DNA of 64,000 bases from Nansenia antarctica (lineage: Eukaryota; Chordata; Actinopteri; Argentiniformes; Microstomatidae): positions 58,591,982-58,655,981 of the forward strand of contig OZ022339.1 of assembly GCA_963989245.1 (NCBI GenBank). Reading direction: 5' to 3'. Below, piece by piece: positions 11,401 through 22,207 of the stretch (within the stretch, counting starts at the first letter, position 1; each line of letters opens with the position of its first letter). The notes beneath the pieces were generated by a model. That model did not search any database and was not told the origin of the DNA. It saw only the letters and a list, made by a program, of their open reading frames with translations. The position numbers and the translations under genes were made by a program.

Positions 11401-13354
11401 CCACTCCCCTGCTACAAAATCTCCCTATCCGCCACCAGATATGATCTCTCAGGTTATTGTGCCCCACCGGTGAAGTCGGAGAGGGGGCTATGATTCGGTC
11501 TCTGTCCGTTTGTACGTCACTAGCTTTTTCTCCGACACCACTGGGACAATTTGGATGAAACTTGCGATGATGGGTTTTCCCATTTACAGATGAGACATTT
11601 CGAAATTACACTAATTGGCCCAATTTTTTACAAATCTATGGTGAAAGATGCTTCTTGCCATAAAGATTGTTTAGGAGTTTTGAGGTGACGTCATAATAGG
11701 GTGCAGACTAGCAGAGTGGAGAACTAGGAGTGTAGCCTAATGCAGTGCAACGCATTTGGGAATAATATTTTGAGAAATCAACGCAAGACTGATGGAAATA
11801 TTAGCTGTGAAATGATCTTGACTTAGCCTATTGGTGAAATTTGTGTTTGTAGTATAGGCTTCAACACTGGTCACAAAAGGTGATCGTACCAGAGAGAAAA
11901 GCCCTCCCTGTGCGTAAAGGGGACACAGCACTGTAAAACAGTGACCAGACTATCATAGTAAAATGTTTATGAATAAACGTCTTGCTTCATTCACAGGTTT
12001 CTCCATCACTCTCCTTTTATAGAGGGGTGCTACATCATTTGTGGGGGACACCATGTTAGTATTGGTTACCGTCTCCTGTTCCAAAGTCCTGTCTCTAGCG
12101 CTGGTGTCCAAGGCGTGAAGTGAGATGCATACAGGACAGGTTGCTCAGCAGTGAGCTTGGTGTTTGACATTGAAGGAGGGCAATGGATGGGCTATGTTAA
12201 AACAGTAGTCCAGTAGCCTACCCAGTAGTTCTCAGAAACATGCAGTACACAGCCATGTGTGTTGTGGGTGTTGGCACTACGATAGTCATTCCACCTTGCC
12301 ACTCATTTGATCCTCTCAGATCCTTTCCTATCAGTGATGAATGTAGGGGCTAGGATTTCAGACTGGGCATCCATCTCTCTCCTCCGATGGTAGAGATAAC
12401 GTTGTGAGAGTCAGCCCCCAATTTGTTTTCTGTTTCATCAATCACGCATCTTATGAGTCCTCAGTAGCTTTACAGTGGGGTTGCAGTAGCTAATCTGTAC
12501 ATGAATGACTCACTGTCCTGTTTATACGAAGGAGACACAGATAATAAGCCTTCATGTGTAAGTTAATGGCTATAGAGACAGGTGTGATTCATGCTCCTGG
12601 AGAATGATTTACAAAATGTACATTTTTATTTGTTAAGCACCCACACTGCTTTCTCTTAGACACTATCTTTTTCTTTCACATTTTTTCCACTTCTGTCTCT
12701 GCTTCTCTCCCTTTTTAACATGTGCAGTTGTGAATTCTGAAGCTGTAAAATTAATTTTCCTCATACTACATGACTATTATATGAAGTCTGAATCCCTCCC
12801 TCCCCTCTCTCTCCTGTAGATGTTCCTCCAGCAGAACAGGAGAAGCTGTTTGTCCAGAAGCTGCGGCAGTGCTGCGTGCTCTTCGATTTCATCTCTGACC
12901 CTCTGAGCGACCTGAAATGGAAGGAGGTGAAGAGGGCGGCGCTGAGCGAGATGGTGGAGTACATCACCCACAACAGAAACGTCATCACAGAACCCATCTA
13001 CCCAGAGGTGGTCCACATGGTCAGTACCACCAGACTGGATCGGGTTGGGTTGGCTGGGGCTGGCCTTGGTTGAGTTGTGCTAGGTAGGGGTAGGTTAGGC
13101 TGTTAGACTGGAGCTGGGCCGGGACAGGGCAACAGGAATGTCATCATGGCTCATCTACTCAGAGGTGGTGCCTGTGGTCAGTCAAACCACCAGAGCAGAA
13201 CCTCACTCATGGCTTGTAATAATCATAATATACCATTATGGCATCATTGACAAATGTAAATCTACTTCCAACTGCGCGTGTTCATTAATAGCTATCCTCA
13301 CAGAGTTAGCCTATTGTTGCAACGTTTGCAGGAAAAGCACTATACAAATAAAAG

Positions 13355-13395
<41 letters not shown>

Positions 13396-16300
13396 CAGCT
13401 ATAAGTTGATAGGCCGACCTCTTGTCAAGAACCTTTTTTTGTTGCCTTTTTTTTTTTCTTTTTCTTTTTTTTCTCCCCTGTTAGCGTGTAAATGGTTTCC
13501 TCAGAAACTTCACCTTTCTAGAAACGGTCTGTCTCCTTTTTGGGGGGGGCTCTTGTTGTGCCCAGAGGTGCCTTCTGGTCATTTCAAGTCGTGAGTTGCA
13601 TTTTGATTCTTTAGTCATGGGCACCTCACATGAGCATCAAGAGAACTGTTTGAACCCCAGGGACGACGGACTGTGACTGCTTACTGCTCGTAACTTCAAT
13701 CTGTTACCCTTCCCTAGTCCTGAGGCCTCTTTGTCCTCACACAGCTAGCTTTGTATTATCTTGGAACTGTGTCAGTTGACCATGTATTTGGTCGGTTGAC
13801 CACTGTAGCACTCAATGAATTTCCCCAAGAAGATAAAGTTGTAACACATCATTGGTTAGTATTATCAGACCAGACAGGTTGTGTAGCTAGTTTCTTTATG
13901 CCTGCACGAATGAGTCATGTAAACGATTCTCCTCCAGGATTTTTGAACAGTGTGGAGCTGGATTGCATTATCAAAACCTGACTTGCATTTATTCATGTCA
14001 AAATGCGAACCCGGCCCCCAGCTAAAACGCTGAATTCATTGAGGAACGTCATAACACTTTCCCTTTGGTTTTGAACAGCAATGTCGTTGGCGATAGAGTT
14101 ACTATCTATAAACGTTAATTTGCCATGAAATGTTTCCATAGTAGTGCGGCGCTACTCTTACCTTGTTTGGGGACAGCCCTGGACACTAGGGATGTCCCGA
14201 TCCGATATTGATATCGCATATCGCTGCGATATTAGTCCTGAATGCTGGATCGCAGATCGCACCAGAAACAAAATAGGCTGCGATCTGCGTGCCCGATCTG
14301 GCGTGTCACTCACGTGATGACAACAGTAGTAGTCAGTGGTCACATGCAGGAGAGTTGGCTAGTAGCTACCTGTATGTAATGAGTCTGACAATGTAATGAT
14401 GCCAGCTGGTGAAATCATAAACCATTTGCTTGAGTGATTTTTCGGTTATTTACATAGTCTGAAACTACAGATGGTAAGCTTTCAAATGATGCGTCATACA
14501 TTGAAATCGGAAAGAAATTCAAGACGACACGGGTATTTGAATGTTGGTGCACCGAATGGGAATGCGACAGGAGAAAAGTGACTGACCAAACCACAACAAA
14601 CGCTGCTAACAGCTAGCGGCTAACAGTGGTACATCGCTAGGAACGTCTAACTGCGTTTTTATATCATCACAACATACTGAGAGAACATGGACATGCTAAA
14701 AACACATAACTACATATAACTAGATGAACACACAGTCCTTGCTTTTGAACACGTCCTAAAACGAGAGTATGTTTACAAGTCATTATCACTTACTGGTAGC
14801 CTCCGACAAACGAGAACTAGGGATGCTCCGATCTGGATTTTTGGGGCCGATACCGATCACCGATATTTTTCCTCAAGATCAACCGATACCGATACCGATA
14901 CCGATTTTAAAAAAAATACATAACTGTAGGCCTACTGACTGGATAGCCTACATATTTTTTGCTTTTTAGGCAAAAGTTTTGATCCATTAGGCACCAAGCA
15001 AACGCAGACCCATTTTTATGGCATAGTAAAGTCTGGCCTATCACCTAGTTAGGGCCTGAAGCCCAAGTCAGTGATATGGCTGTATAAAAGACATCATAAA
15101 CGTGGCCTTCATGGTTTACATACTGTTACATCCTCCTATGTTTTCTGTTCAGTTATCTGTCTTCCCCAGGGGAAAAAAATAAAAAAAATAAAAAAATCGG
15201 TTTTTGCGATCGGCCATTTTTGCCGATCACCGATCGAGTCATTTGGAGTGAAATCGGCCGATTTAAATCGGTGGCCGATAAATCGGAGCATCCCTAACGA
15301 GAACAGTTAATCCAATCCACAGATTATAAGTATTTAGTGATGGTTAAACTGTTTTTTATTATATGGACTGGGTACTTCAAGTTGCCTGTTATGAAAAAAA
15401 CCGAAAACCAGATATTGTTGACACCCCTTCGATTCTGCGATTGGTTTCTGGTCTCACCAGCGGGCTACACTTTTAAAAAGGGTCCTATAATTGATTTGCC
15501 ATTTGTAAGAGAAGATAAATAGAATAAAAACCTGAAGGCACTAAAACTAGAAATCAGACAGAACTTTTTTCTACAATGCTGAATGCTGCTGTTTAAATTG
15601 TTTTAACCAGTTGGTCACTGAGTACTGCAGAGTACTGTTTTTGTTGCTTGAATAAAGGCTGGCAGTCTTTAATAGCCAACTGTTGTTGTGGACTAAAACA
15701 GCTGCTTTGTATTCATCGATTCAAAGGGTATCCAATCCTATCATGGGAGTTTTATGAATCAGCTGAGAGTGATGTAGACTGATGGTGTATCACTGACCTC
15801 TGTGGATCACTGACCTCTGGCAGATTCTATTCTAAATTCTATGTCTTATATGCATCCTAAATGGAACCCCCCCCCCCCTCCAGCGAAAGTATCTCACACG
15901 ATTGAGCTTGTATAACCTGAGTGACAAAACATCTTGTATCTTTTGCTGTAGATTCCAGCCTGCTATGCTAGCTGTATTACATACTGTATGGATGGGGCCT
16001 ATTAAAGATGTGGCTGTTTGTGTGGTGGTTCCAGGGCAGGTCAGGTCTGTGTTCAGTGGCTGAATTAAAACCCTTTGATGTTCTTCAAAGACGGCCTCAA
16101 TGCCGGGAAACCGTAGACGATCATAGTGCAAATTTCTCCCCATTCTCCTGATCCTGTCTCTATTTGATCAGGATGGCTAGCTAATGCAAGGGGGCTGCGA
16201 AATCAGCATGAAAATATACTCTTACCCTGATTTGGCCCTTTCCTGCTCCTCAACGATGAGGACTCTTTGAAGTCTACTGCTTTTATGATCAAAGTAGGGA

Positions 16301-18219
16301 GATTGACAACATCGCTTCTTAAGAGTGTATTCTTTGTATTTATGTTATGCCCGTAGTGCTCTACGTCGGTTATGTGTTAGGCCTACATATTTAGCCTGTG
16401 TTCGTCAACCGCTGGCTCTTGGCCCACATGACATGATGGCTCCATTAGACCTCACACTCCAGGGAGAAAGAAATGGCTTACATAAACATTCACCAGTTCG
16501 CCAATGCATGTTCACCTCCTCCACCACTCTCTATGGCTTTGAAGGGAGGGAGGGAGGGGGGGGGGGTATTTCCTGAATGGTGAGAAGAGGCAGTTCGATG
16601 GAGGAGTGGCAAAAACAAAGTGTCTGCTCTGCGGCCTGTTTGTGAGAGACAGAGAGAGAGCCTGTAAATGCCATCCTAAAGGTCCTGACATTCTGTCATG
16701 TTTCTACATGCTCTGTTCCAATGCTCTGACTATGTGCTCTGTAGTCTACTTCTGCACTGCTTCTTAAGCTAGTCTGTACTGGTTTCGGTTCATCTTGACA
16801 CTGCATTGATTGATCGTTATGTGAATGAGCAGTTACGTGACGTTAGCAGTTGTGATTTCTATTATATAGATCCTCCCCTGCCTTGTGCTTTGATCTTTCT
16901 GAGACTCTTTGGAATTTGACAGGCTAACGGAAGGCAACGTGTTGTGGATCTATCTTGTGAAATCTCTATTGTTTGGTCTTATGGTAGTATATGAATTGAC
17001 CCAATCATGGTAACCTCTCCCCCAGTTTGCTGTGAACATGTTCAGGACGTTGCCACCGTCGTCCAATCCTACAGGGGCGGAGTTTGACCCAGAGGAGGAT
17101 GAGCCCACGCTAGAGGCTGCATGGCCGCACCTACAGGTACACCCACCCACCCCCACCTACACACAAACCATGTTTAATCTTGGCTGTAGTCAATGTTGGT
17201 GATGATCAACTCTGCTCTTTCTACAGCTCGTGTATGAGTTCTTTCTTCGGTTTCTGGAGTCCCCAGACTTTCAACCAAATGTAGCCAAGAAGTATATTGA
17301 CCAAAAATATGTAATGCAGGTAAGTGTCAGTTCTAAATGAATTCAAGTGCATGCGTGCGTCTGTGCATGCGTGTGTGTGTATGTATGTATGTATGTATGT
17401 ATGTATGTATGTATTTGGGGAGTACAGTCTATTTCAACATATTTAAACATATGGACATTTGATCTTCATTTTAACAGTATTGAGAGATGGAGGTAATATG
17501 ACTTAACAAATAAAACTGAAAATGTAATTAAAAGAAGGAAAATGTTAGGACATTTATTAGGACAAAAATGCCTACAATTAGAATCAAGTGCACCACATCA
17601 GGTGCAAATGATTAGAACATTGTTTGAGAGGATTTTGGAGTCTTATTTAAACCTCAGACATTTAGTTTGGTTTGTTCTTGATTGTTGAAGTGAATAGTAT
17701 CACCATGGCGAGATCAAAAGAGCTCTCTGAGGCCTTCAGAAAAAAGGTTGTAGATGCGTATGCATCTGGAAAGGGATTTTAAAAGATCTCCAAACAATTA
17801 GAAATCAGTCATACCACTGTCCAGAAAATAATTAACAAGTGGAGAACATTTAAATCAACTGCCAACATGGCCATGTAAGGCCGTCCTAGCAACTTCAGCC
17901 CAATACCAGAATGCAAGATGCTTAAAGAAGTCTCCAACAATCCTTAAATGTCATCACAGGACCTACAGATAAAAGAAAAGAAAAATCAGGGCAAGACTAA
18001 AGTTTCCCAGGGAACACCGAGACAAACACCTGGACTTCTGGAACAATGTGCTTCGGACAGATGAATCCAAAGTTGAATTATTTGGGCACAGTAACAGAAG
18101 ACAAGGTTGGAGGAAATCAAAGACAGTGTTTGAGCACAAGAACCTCATACCAACTGTGAAGCATGGAGGTGGAAATGTCATGGTTTGGGGTTGCTTTACT
18201 GCAGCAGGTTCTGGCCAGC

Positions 18220-18265
<46 letters not shown>

Positions 18266-20537
18266 AGAATCCACTATGAATTATGAATTATTTATTGTAT
18301 CAGAGGGTGCTTGAGGAAAATACGAGACCATCTGTCCAAAAATCAAAGCGGATGTGGACCATGCAACATGACAATGACCCAAAACATTCCAGTAAATCCA
18401 CCAAGGAATGTCTCAAAAGAAAGAAATGGAGAGGTTTGGAATGGCCAAAGTCAAAACCCAGATCTTAATCCTATTAATGTTGTGGGGTGATTTGAAACGG
18501 GCTGTGCATGCAAGACACATCTCAAACAAACCAACAGCTGAAAGAATGCTGCATGGAGGAGTGGGAAAAACTTTCTCCCAGTCGATGTCAGAGACTGGTA
18601 GACAGTTATAGGAAACGTCTAATTTAGGTTATTTCAGCCAAAGGTGGCAATACCAGCTATTTGGGCATAGGGTGCCCTAACTTTTTCCTCGGTAGGAATT
18701 GGCATCTTTGTTGTAACTTTGTTTTCATTGTTTTTGCTTCAATTACATCGCCTTCATCTATAGATATTGTTTGAAAGCAGATCAAATATTGATAGGTCCA
18801 TCATGTTTTTCATGGGGTGTCCTACTTGTATTCACATGACTGTAAATCCGCTAACTGTGTTGTTTCTCTGCAGCTATTAGACCTGTTTGACAGTGAAGAC
18901 CCGCGGGAAAGGGACTTTCTAAAGACCACCCTGCACCGCATCTACGGCAAATTCCTTGGGCTGCGAGCGTACATCAGAAAACACATTAATAACATATTTT
19001 ATAGGTGAGTGGATGGCCCCCTATACATCATATTATATTGCTGTCCCTAGTACAGAATCATTTTGGGTTTATCTGAAATAACTAATTATGTAATGTTCAT
19101 CTAGGTTCATTTATGAGACGGAACATCATAACGGAATTGCAGAATTATTGGAAATATTAGGAAGGTAAGTGTTCCTTTAAAAGAAAAAAATATATAGTTT
19201 TTGCCGACTATGATATTTTGATGAACCGTATGGCCGTTGTTTGTCTCTTTGCAGCATAATCAATGGGTTTGCCTTACCGTTGAAAGAGGAGCACAAGATT
19301 TTCCTGTTGAAAGTTCTACTGCCTCTACACAAAGTCAAGTCTCTTAGCGTTTACCACCCACAGGTAGCCATCTTTCATCTGTTCCTCTGTTTGCTTCACA
19401 AATGTTACCATGGCTGGGACTGCAATGAGCCTGGAAGCCTTGCTTCATCAGATAGAAGACAACATCAGATATACTGTTATCCAATGTTTATAATGTTTCT
19501 GTCTTTTTGATCCTCTAGCTGGCATATTGTGTGGTACAGTTTCTGGAGAAGGACAGCACCCTCACAGAACCGGTACGGCAACCTGCACAAATGATGCTAT
19601 TCCCTAATAACCGGTCACATAGACACCCAATATGCTGCATAAGACAAGCATGTCTTACCTGTCCCCCGATGCTGAATGTGAGACTAATCCATTGCCCTAG
19701 CCAATGCTGTGTGAAGAGTTGTCCATTAACCAAATGCTTTGTTAGACTTTTCTATTGCTTTACTGTTCAGTGCAAATCTAATTCTGCAGTGTATTGTTTG
19801 AGGCTAGTCTATCAGCTTCACCATCTCTGTCCTATCAGTCAGTCCAAAGTTCATGTGTGATGTATCTGTGCTTCTCTCATTGTGTACTGCATGAGGCATG
19901 TTGATGACTTCAGTGTTAATGTGTGTGCTCCCCACCATAGACGGTGATGGCTCTGTTGAAGTACTGGCCAAAGACCCACAGCCCGAAGGAGGTAATGTTT
20001 CTCAACGAGCTGGAGGAGATCCTGGATGTCATCGAGCCCTCTGAGTTCGTCAAGGTCATGGAGCCTCTCTTCAGACAACTGGCCAAGTGTGTGTCCAGCC
20101 CACACTTCCAGGTGTGTGTTTATGTATAATCATGTATCTTTGTTTCTGTTTTGTTTGTCTGTATATGGAATGTGAGAGTATGAAAGATGTTTATTTTTGA
20201 GAAGTGTGTGTATGTGTACGCCTGTACCGTGTGTGCGTACATACTGAAGTGTAACCTGACTAACTGTCCCTGTTTGCTAGGTGGCCGAGAGAGCGCTGTA
20301 CTACTGGAACAATGAGTACATAATGAGCCTGATCAGTGACAACGCTGCCAGGATCCTGCCTATCATGTTCCCCTCTCTGTACCGCAACTCCAAGACACAC
20401 TGGAACAAGTGAGTCACTACCGCAACTACGACAACAGCCTCTCGCTTGCTCTCTCTCTTGATTTGACTTTCTTGCCACCCCCACCCACCCACCCGTGTGT
20501 CAACTGTATAAGGAGGTCAGTGATGTCAACATCTAAG

Positions 20538-20582
<45 letters not shown>

Positions 20583-22207
20583 CACAGGACGATCCATGGG
20601 CTGATCTACAACGCTCTGAAGCTCTTCATGGAGATGAACCAGAAGCTGTTTGATGACTGCACGCAGCAGTTCAGGGCAGAGAAGAACAAGTAAGGCGTTT
20701 CTCAATATAGACGTTACCACTGTCGTCATTATTCAGGCAATTCTGATAACCGCCCACTTGTTCCGTTCTTCTTCTATTTTCATTGTTTGGCTGTTGATTA
20801 AATTGTTTCTTGTTTCCCCTGCCTGTGTGCAGAGAGAAGGCCAAATGGAAAGAGAGGGAAGACGCGTGGGTGAAGATTGAGAATCTGGCCAAGTCGAATC
20901 CACAGGTGAGCAGAGAGCTTAGGCTTAACTCCAGCCCTACTCTCCTTTTTCCTGTCTCAGCTGCCTAGTGAAAATACCACCGCTCATCCGTTATCAGACT
21001 TAGCTGAGGTGGTGGAGCTGAAGAGTATCAAACAGAGTGAAAAAAGCAGCATCCACACACTGTAACAGCGTCTGTGCAAAGATCATTAAGATTTCGGTCA
21101 TAGACCTTCTTCGGGCTTCTGTCTCAGCTGCCTAACACTGGCACCGGGCCCACACCAAAGCACCGCCAAACAAAAGACACTCTGTTTTCTTGCCTAGTCA
21201 TACAATTCTTTTTATTTTCTGTATCAACTATTATTAGAATCAGTGCCACACAGTAGGATAGCACAGACAATCCAATGATCCACTTCCCCTCCATTTCTGA
21301 CTTGGTTTACTTCCTGGTGCCGCAATATAATTCACCCCCCCCTTCTCTCACTGTGTTTTTGTGTATTAGTTCCCGGTGTACATAGACTCGTCAGGCCTCG
21401 GCAGTCCCATGGAGATAGAAGACGGGCTCATGTTAGATGACGTGAACTTGCTGAAGAAGACTGTGGCGGAGGAAGCAACACAGGTAAAAAGAGACGTGTG
21501 CGCGCGCCCATCCGTCCGTCCATCCACTACAATATGCCCAAAAGTGCCCTGATGGCTAACCCTAACCCCATCTCAGCCTGGTGTGTTCTGAACTCTCAGA
21601 TATGTTGCACCAGTGTGCCGTCAGTAGAAAATAGTCATATGGCTCTCCTCACACCTCTTTGATGTTTTGAAGTGGTGTCGCCAGACAGTGTTTTGTATCA
21701 GGCTGTGCTGTCTGTTCTGTAAAGCTCTCCCTCTCTCCTGGGTGCTTGATGGAAGCAGATGGGCAGGGCGGTGGGGAGCGTTGGGACGTTAGTAGTAGGC
21801 AGGATCTGATTTCAAAGGTGCGGATCTGACAGTGATGGATGCCTCACCACTCTGCCTCATACCGCTCAGTACCAGAGCTGCATATTGAGGAGGGAATTGT
21901 CTGGTTGCCACATTTTGATTTGTGAGCTTAGTGAAAGTACAACAACCAGTCTTCCGCCTCTTGTTGGCGTGTGTCTCTGTGTGTGTGTCTGTGTGTGTGT
22001 ATGTATGTATGTGTGTTCCCTAATCGGCAGGCTGTCTGACCACCGTCTCTTACTCCTGCTCCCCTGTAGATCCAGAAGGATCAACAGCGTAAGGAGCGTC
22101 CGTTAGTGCGGAGGAAGTCTGAGCTGCCTCAGGACATCTCCACTGTCAACGCCCTGGAGACGCACCGGAGAGCGGAGGACATGCTCACCCCACACGACGG
22201 CCACTAG
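7974..22207 (+). CDS. ppp2r5c: PP2A B56-gamma regulatory subunit (complete short form, 14 exons)
   Basis: B56 subunits bind the PP2A scaffold and catalytic subunits and direct the phosphatase to substrates carrying LxxIxE motifs. Joining 7974-8067, 12820-13019, 17026-17136, 17227-17319, 18874-19004, 19105-19164, 19255-19363, 19519-19572, 19941-20111, 20281-20408, 20588-20689, 20833-20905, 21370-21483 and 22070-22207 gives 1578 nt, or 525 residues. That is close to the roughly 524 residues known for a gamma form. Every junction keeps frame and every intron is GT..AG. The B56 HEAT-repeat core is nearly invariant, for example FDPEEDEPTLEAAWPHLQ, YNALKLFMEMNQKLF and RRKSELPQD. Gamma rather than delta is indicated by FLLKVLLPLHKV, LLKYWPK and AWVKIENLAK. 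The start with MLTC and NGPFQPV is the known gamma short N terminus. Residue 285 is T where I recall V. The teleost a/b paralog cannot be decided. Confidence 0.95.
8902..10061. mobile_element. Decayed Tc1/mariner-type element
   Basis: The left end CAGTGCCCTCTGTACATATT is matched by inverted ACTTACAGTGGGAACTG at the right, followed by TA. Both ends contain the phrase ATTGGGACA. About 1.16 kb lies between them, and I recognise no transposase reading frame. Confidence 0.6.
11083..11215 (+). mobile_element. Partial tRNA-derived SINE plus ATT microsatellite
   Basis: TGTGGGTTCGATTCCCGCTGG resembles a B box. It is followed by AAGTCACTTTGGATAAAAGC, TCAGCTAAATGG and a TTATTATT run. It is the same family as the copy at 2555 but shorter. 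Confidence 0.65.
12820..13019 (+). CDS. ppp2r5c: ppp2r5c common exon, residues 32-98
   Basis: The acceptor CTCCTGTAG precedes it and the donor GTCAGT follows. It starts the part of the protein shared by both N-terminal forms (DVPPAEQEKLF) and covers the first B56 HEAT helices, including SDLKWKEVKRAALSEMVEYI. Confidence 0.95.
13351..13394. repeat. (ATT)n microsatellite
   Basis: About 14 consecutive ATT units following ACAAATAAAAGTTG, possibly the tail of a retroposon. Confidence 0.9.
14187..14817. mobile_element. hAT-like end and older repeat
   Basis: TAGGGATGTCCCGATCCGAT at 14187 resembles the terminal repeat of the intact hAT at 14818. About 14420-14765 of this block is present in inverted, diverged form at 25575-25890. 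The opposite terminus was not found. Confidence 0.45.
14818..15296. mobile_element. Non-autonomous hAT element with 8-bp target duplication
   Basis: Inverted ends TAGGGATGCTCCGAT and ATCGGAGCATCCCTA bound 479 bp. ACGAGAAC precedes it at 14810-14817 and follows it at 15297-15304, a perfect 8-bp duplication as expected for hAT. The inside is rich in CCGATA-type repeats and has no transposase. Confidence 0.88.
17026..17136 (+). CDS. ppp2r5c: ppp2r5c exon, residues 99-135
   Basis: 111 nt in phase 0, between CCCCCAG and GTACAC. It encodes the invariant block MFRTLPPSSNPTGAEF followed by DPEEDEPTLEAAWPHLQ, part of the surface that contacts the PP2A catalytic subunit in known structures. Confidence 0.95.
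17227..17319 (+). CDS. ppp2r5c: ppp2r5c exon, residues 136-166
   Basis: 93 nt in phase 0, between CTACAG and GTAAGT. It encodes LVYEFFLRFLESPDF and ends AKKYIDQKYVMQ. The next intron holds a fossil Tc1 element. Confidence 0.95.
17381..17414. repeat. (GTAT)n microsatellite
   Basis: About eight GTAT units immediately upstream of the Tc1 fossil. Confidence 0.9.
17705..18660 (+). pseudogene. Tc1 transposase pseudogene
   Basis: Begins at an ATG with ARSKELSEAFRKKVVDAYAS, the start of the DNA-binding domain. A stop follows GKGF. Later pieces include RTDESKVELFGH, VKHGGGNVMVWGCF and HDNDPKHSSKSTKE, which carry the first two catalytic Asp positions. An ATC/CAT microsatellite (about 18219-18266) has expanded inside the frame, and several frame changes follow. 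Confidence 0.85.
18219..18266. repeat. (ATC)n microsatellite inside a transposase fossil
   Basis: About 15 ATC units replace the transposase sequence after WGCFTAAGSGQL. Confidence 0.9.
18874..19004 (+). CDS. ppp2r5c: ppp2r5c exon, residues 167-209
   Basis: 131 nt between CTCTGCAG and GTGAGT, ending two bases into an Arg codon. It encodes DSEDPRERDFLKTTLHRIYG and LGLRAYIRKHINNIFY, the HEAT segment that helps form the LxxIxE-binding groove. Confidence 0.95.
19105..19164 (+). CDS. ppp2r5c: ppp2r5c small exon, residues 210-229
   Basis: A 60-nt exon between TTCATCTAG and GTAAGT. It encodes FIYETEHHNGIAELLEILG and is completed by split Arg and Ser codons. Confidence 0.95.
19255..19363 (+). CDS. 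ppp2r5c: ppp2r5c exon, residues 230-266
   Basis: 109 nt between TTTGCAG and GTAGCC. It encodes IINGFALPLKEEHKIFLLK and VKSLSVYHPQ. FLLKVLLPLHKV is the gamma-type version of this block. Confidence 0.95.
19519..19572 (+). CDS. ppp2r5c: ppp2r5c exon, residues 267-284
   Basis: A 54-nt phase-0 exon between CCTCTAG and GTACGG, encoding LAYCVVQFLEKDSTLTEP. Confidence 0.94.
19941..20111 (+). CDS. ppp2r5c: ppp2r5c exon, residues 285-341
   Basis: 171 nt between CACCATAG and GTGTGT. It encodes TVMALLKYWPKTHSPKEV, then NELEEILDVIEPSEFVKVME. The first residue is Thr where I recall Val in other vertebrates. The acceptor position forces this codon. Confidence 0.94.
20281..20408 (+). CDS. ppp2r5c: ppp2r5c exon, residues 342-383
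   Basis: 128 nt between TTTGCTAG and GTGAGT, ending two bases into a Lys codon. It encodes VAERALYYWNNEYIMSLISD and IMFPSLYRNSKTHWN. Confidence 0.95.
20541..20580. repeat. (GT)n microsatellite near a splice acceptor
   Basis: About 20 GT units ending a few bases before the TTCACAG acceptor at 20587. Confidence 0.95.
20588..20689 (+). CDS. ppp2r5c: ppp2r5c exon, residues 384-417
   Basis: 102 nt between TTCACAG and GTAAGG. It encodes TIHGLIYNALKLFMEMNQKL and DDCTQQFRAEKN. A long GT repeat (20541-20580) lies just upstream of the acceptor. Confidence 0.95.
20833..20905 (+). CDS. ppp2r5c: ppp2r5c exon, residues 418-442
   Basis: 73 nt between GTGTGCAG and GTGAGC. It encodes EKAKWKEREDAWVKIENLAK then SNPQ, the gamma version of the charged helix after the HEAT repeats. 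Confidence 0.94.
21370..21483 (+). CDS. ppp2r5c: ppp2r5c exon, residues 443-480
   Basis: 114 nt between GTGTATTAG and GTAAAA. It encodes the variable acidic linker (FPVYIDSSGLGSPMEIEDG) and LLKKTVAEEATQ. This is the least conserved part of the protein, so identification rests on position and frame. Confidence 0.9.
22070..22207 (+). CDS. ppp2r5c: ppp2r5c terminal coding exon, residues 481-525
   Basis: It follows CCCCTGTAG and ends in TAG at 22205-22207. It encodes the basic tail RPLVRRKSELPQDISTV and ends RRAEDMLTPHDGH. The RRKSELPQD block is conserved among the gamma, delta and beta families. Confidence 0.94.
   Translation: MQKDQQRKERPLVRRKSELPQDISTVNALETHRRAEDMLTPHDGH

Larger units (their letters stand above)
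8068..12819 (+). other. ppp2r5c intron, repeats only
   Basis: Holds a G-rich run near 8350, a GT microsatellite at 8452-8480, a decayed mariner, a GTGCGC-rich stretch at 10150-10188 and a partial SINE. No other coding sequence is supportable. Confidence 0.55.
13020..17025 (+). other. ppp2r5c intron, repeats only
   Basis: Holds an ATT microsatellite at 13351-13393, hAT-derived repeats at 14187-15296, a C run at 15868 and a G-rich run at 16540-16566. No exon is supportable. Confidence 0.55.
17415..18836 (+). mobile_element. Fossil Tc1-like transposon in a ppp2r5c intron
   Basis: An inner block of a Tc1-like transposase lies between weak inverted ends (CATATGGACATTTGATC near 17450; GATCAAATATTGATAGGTCC near 18780). 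The outer limits are approximate. It occupies the intron between the exons ending 17319 and starting 18874. Confidence 0.7.
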
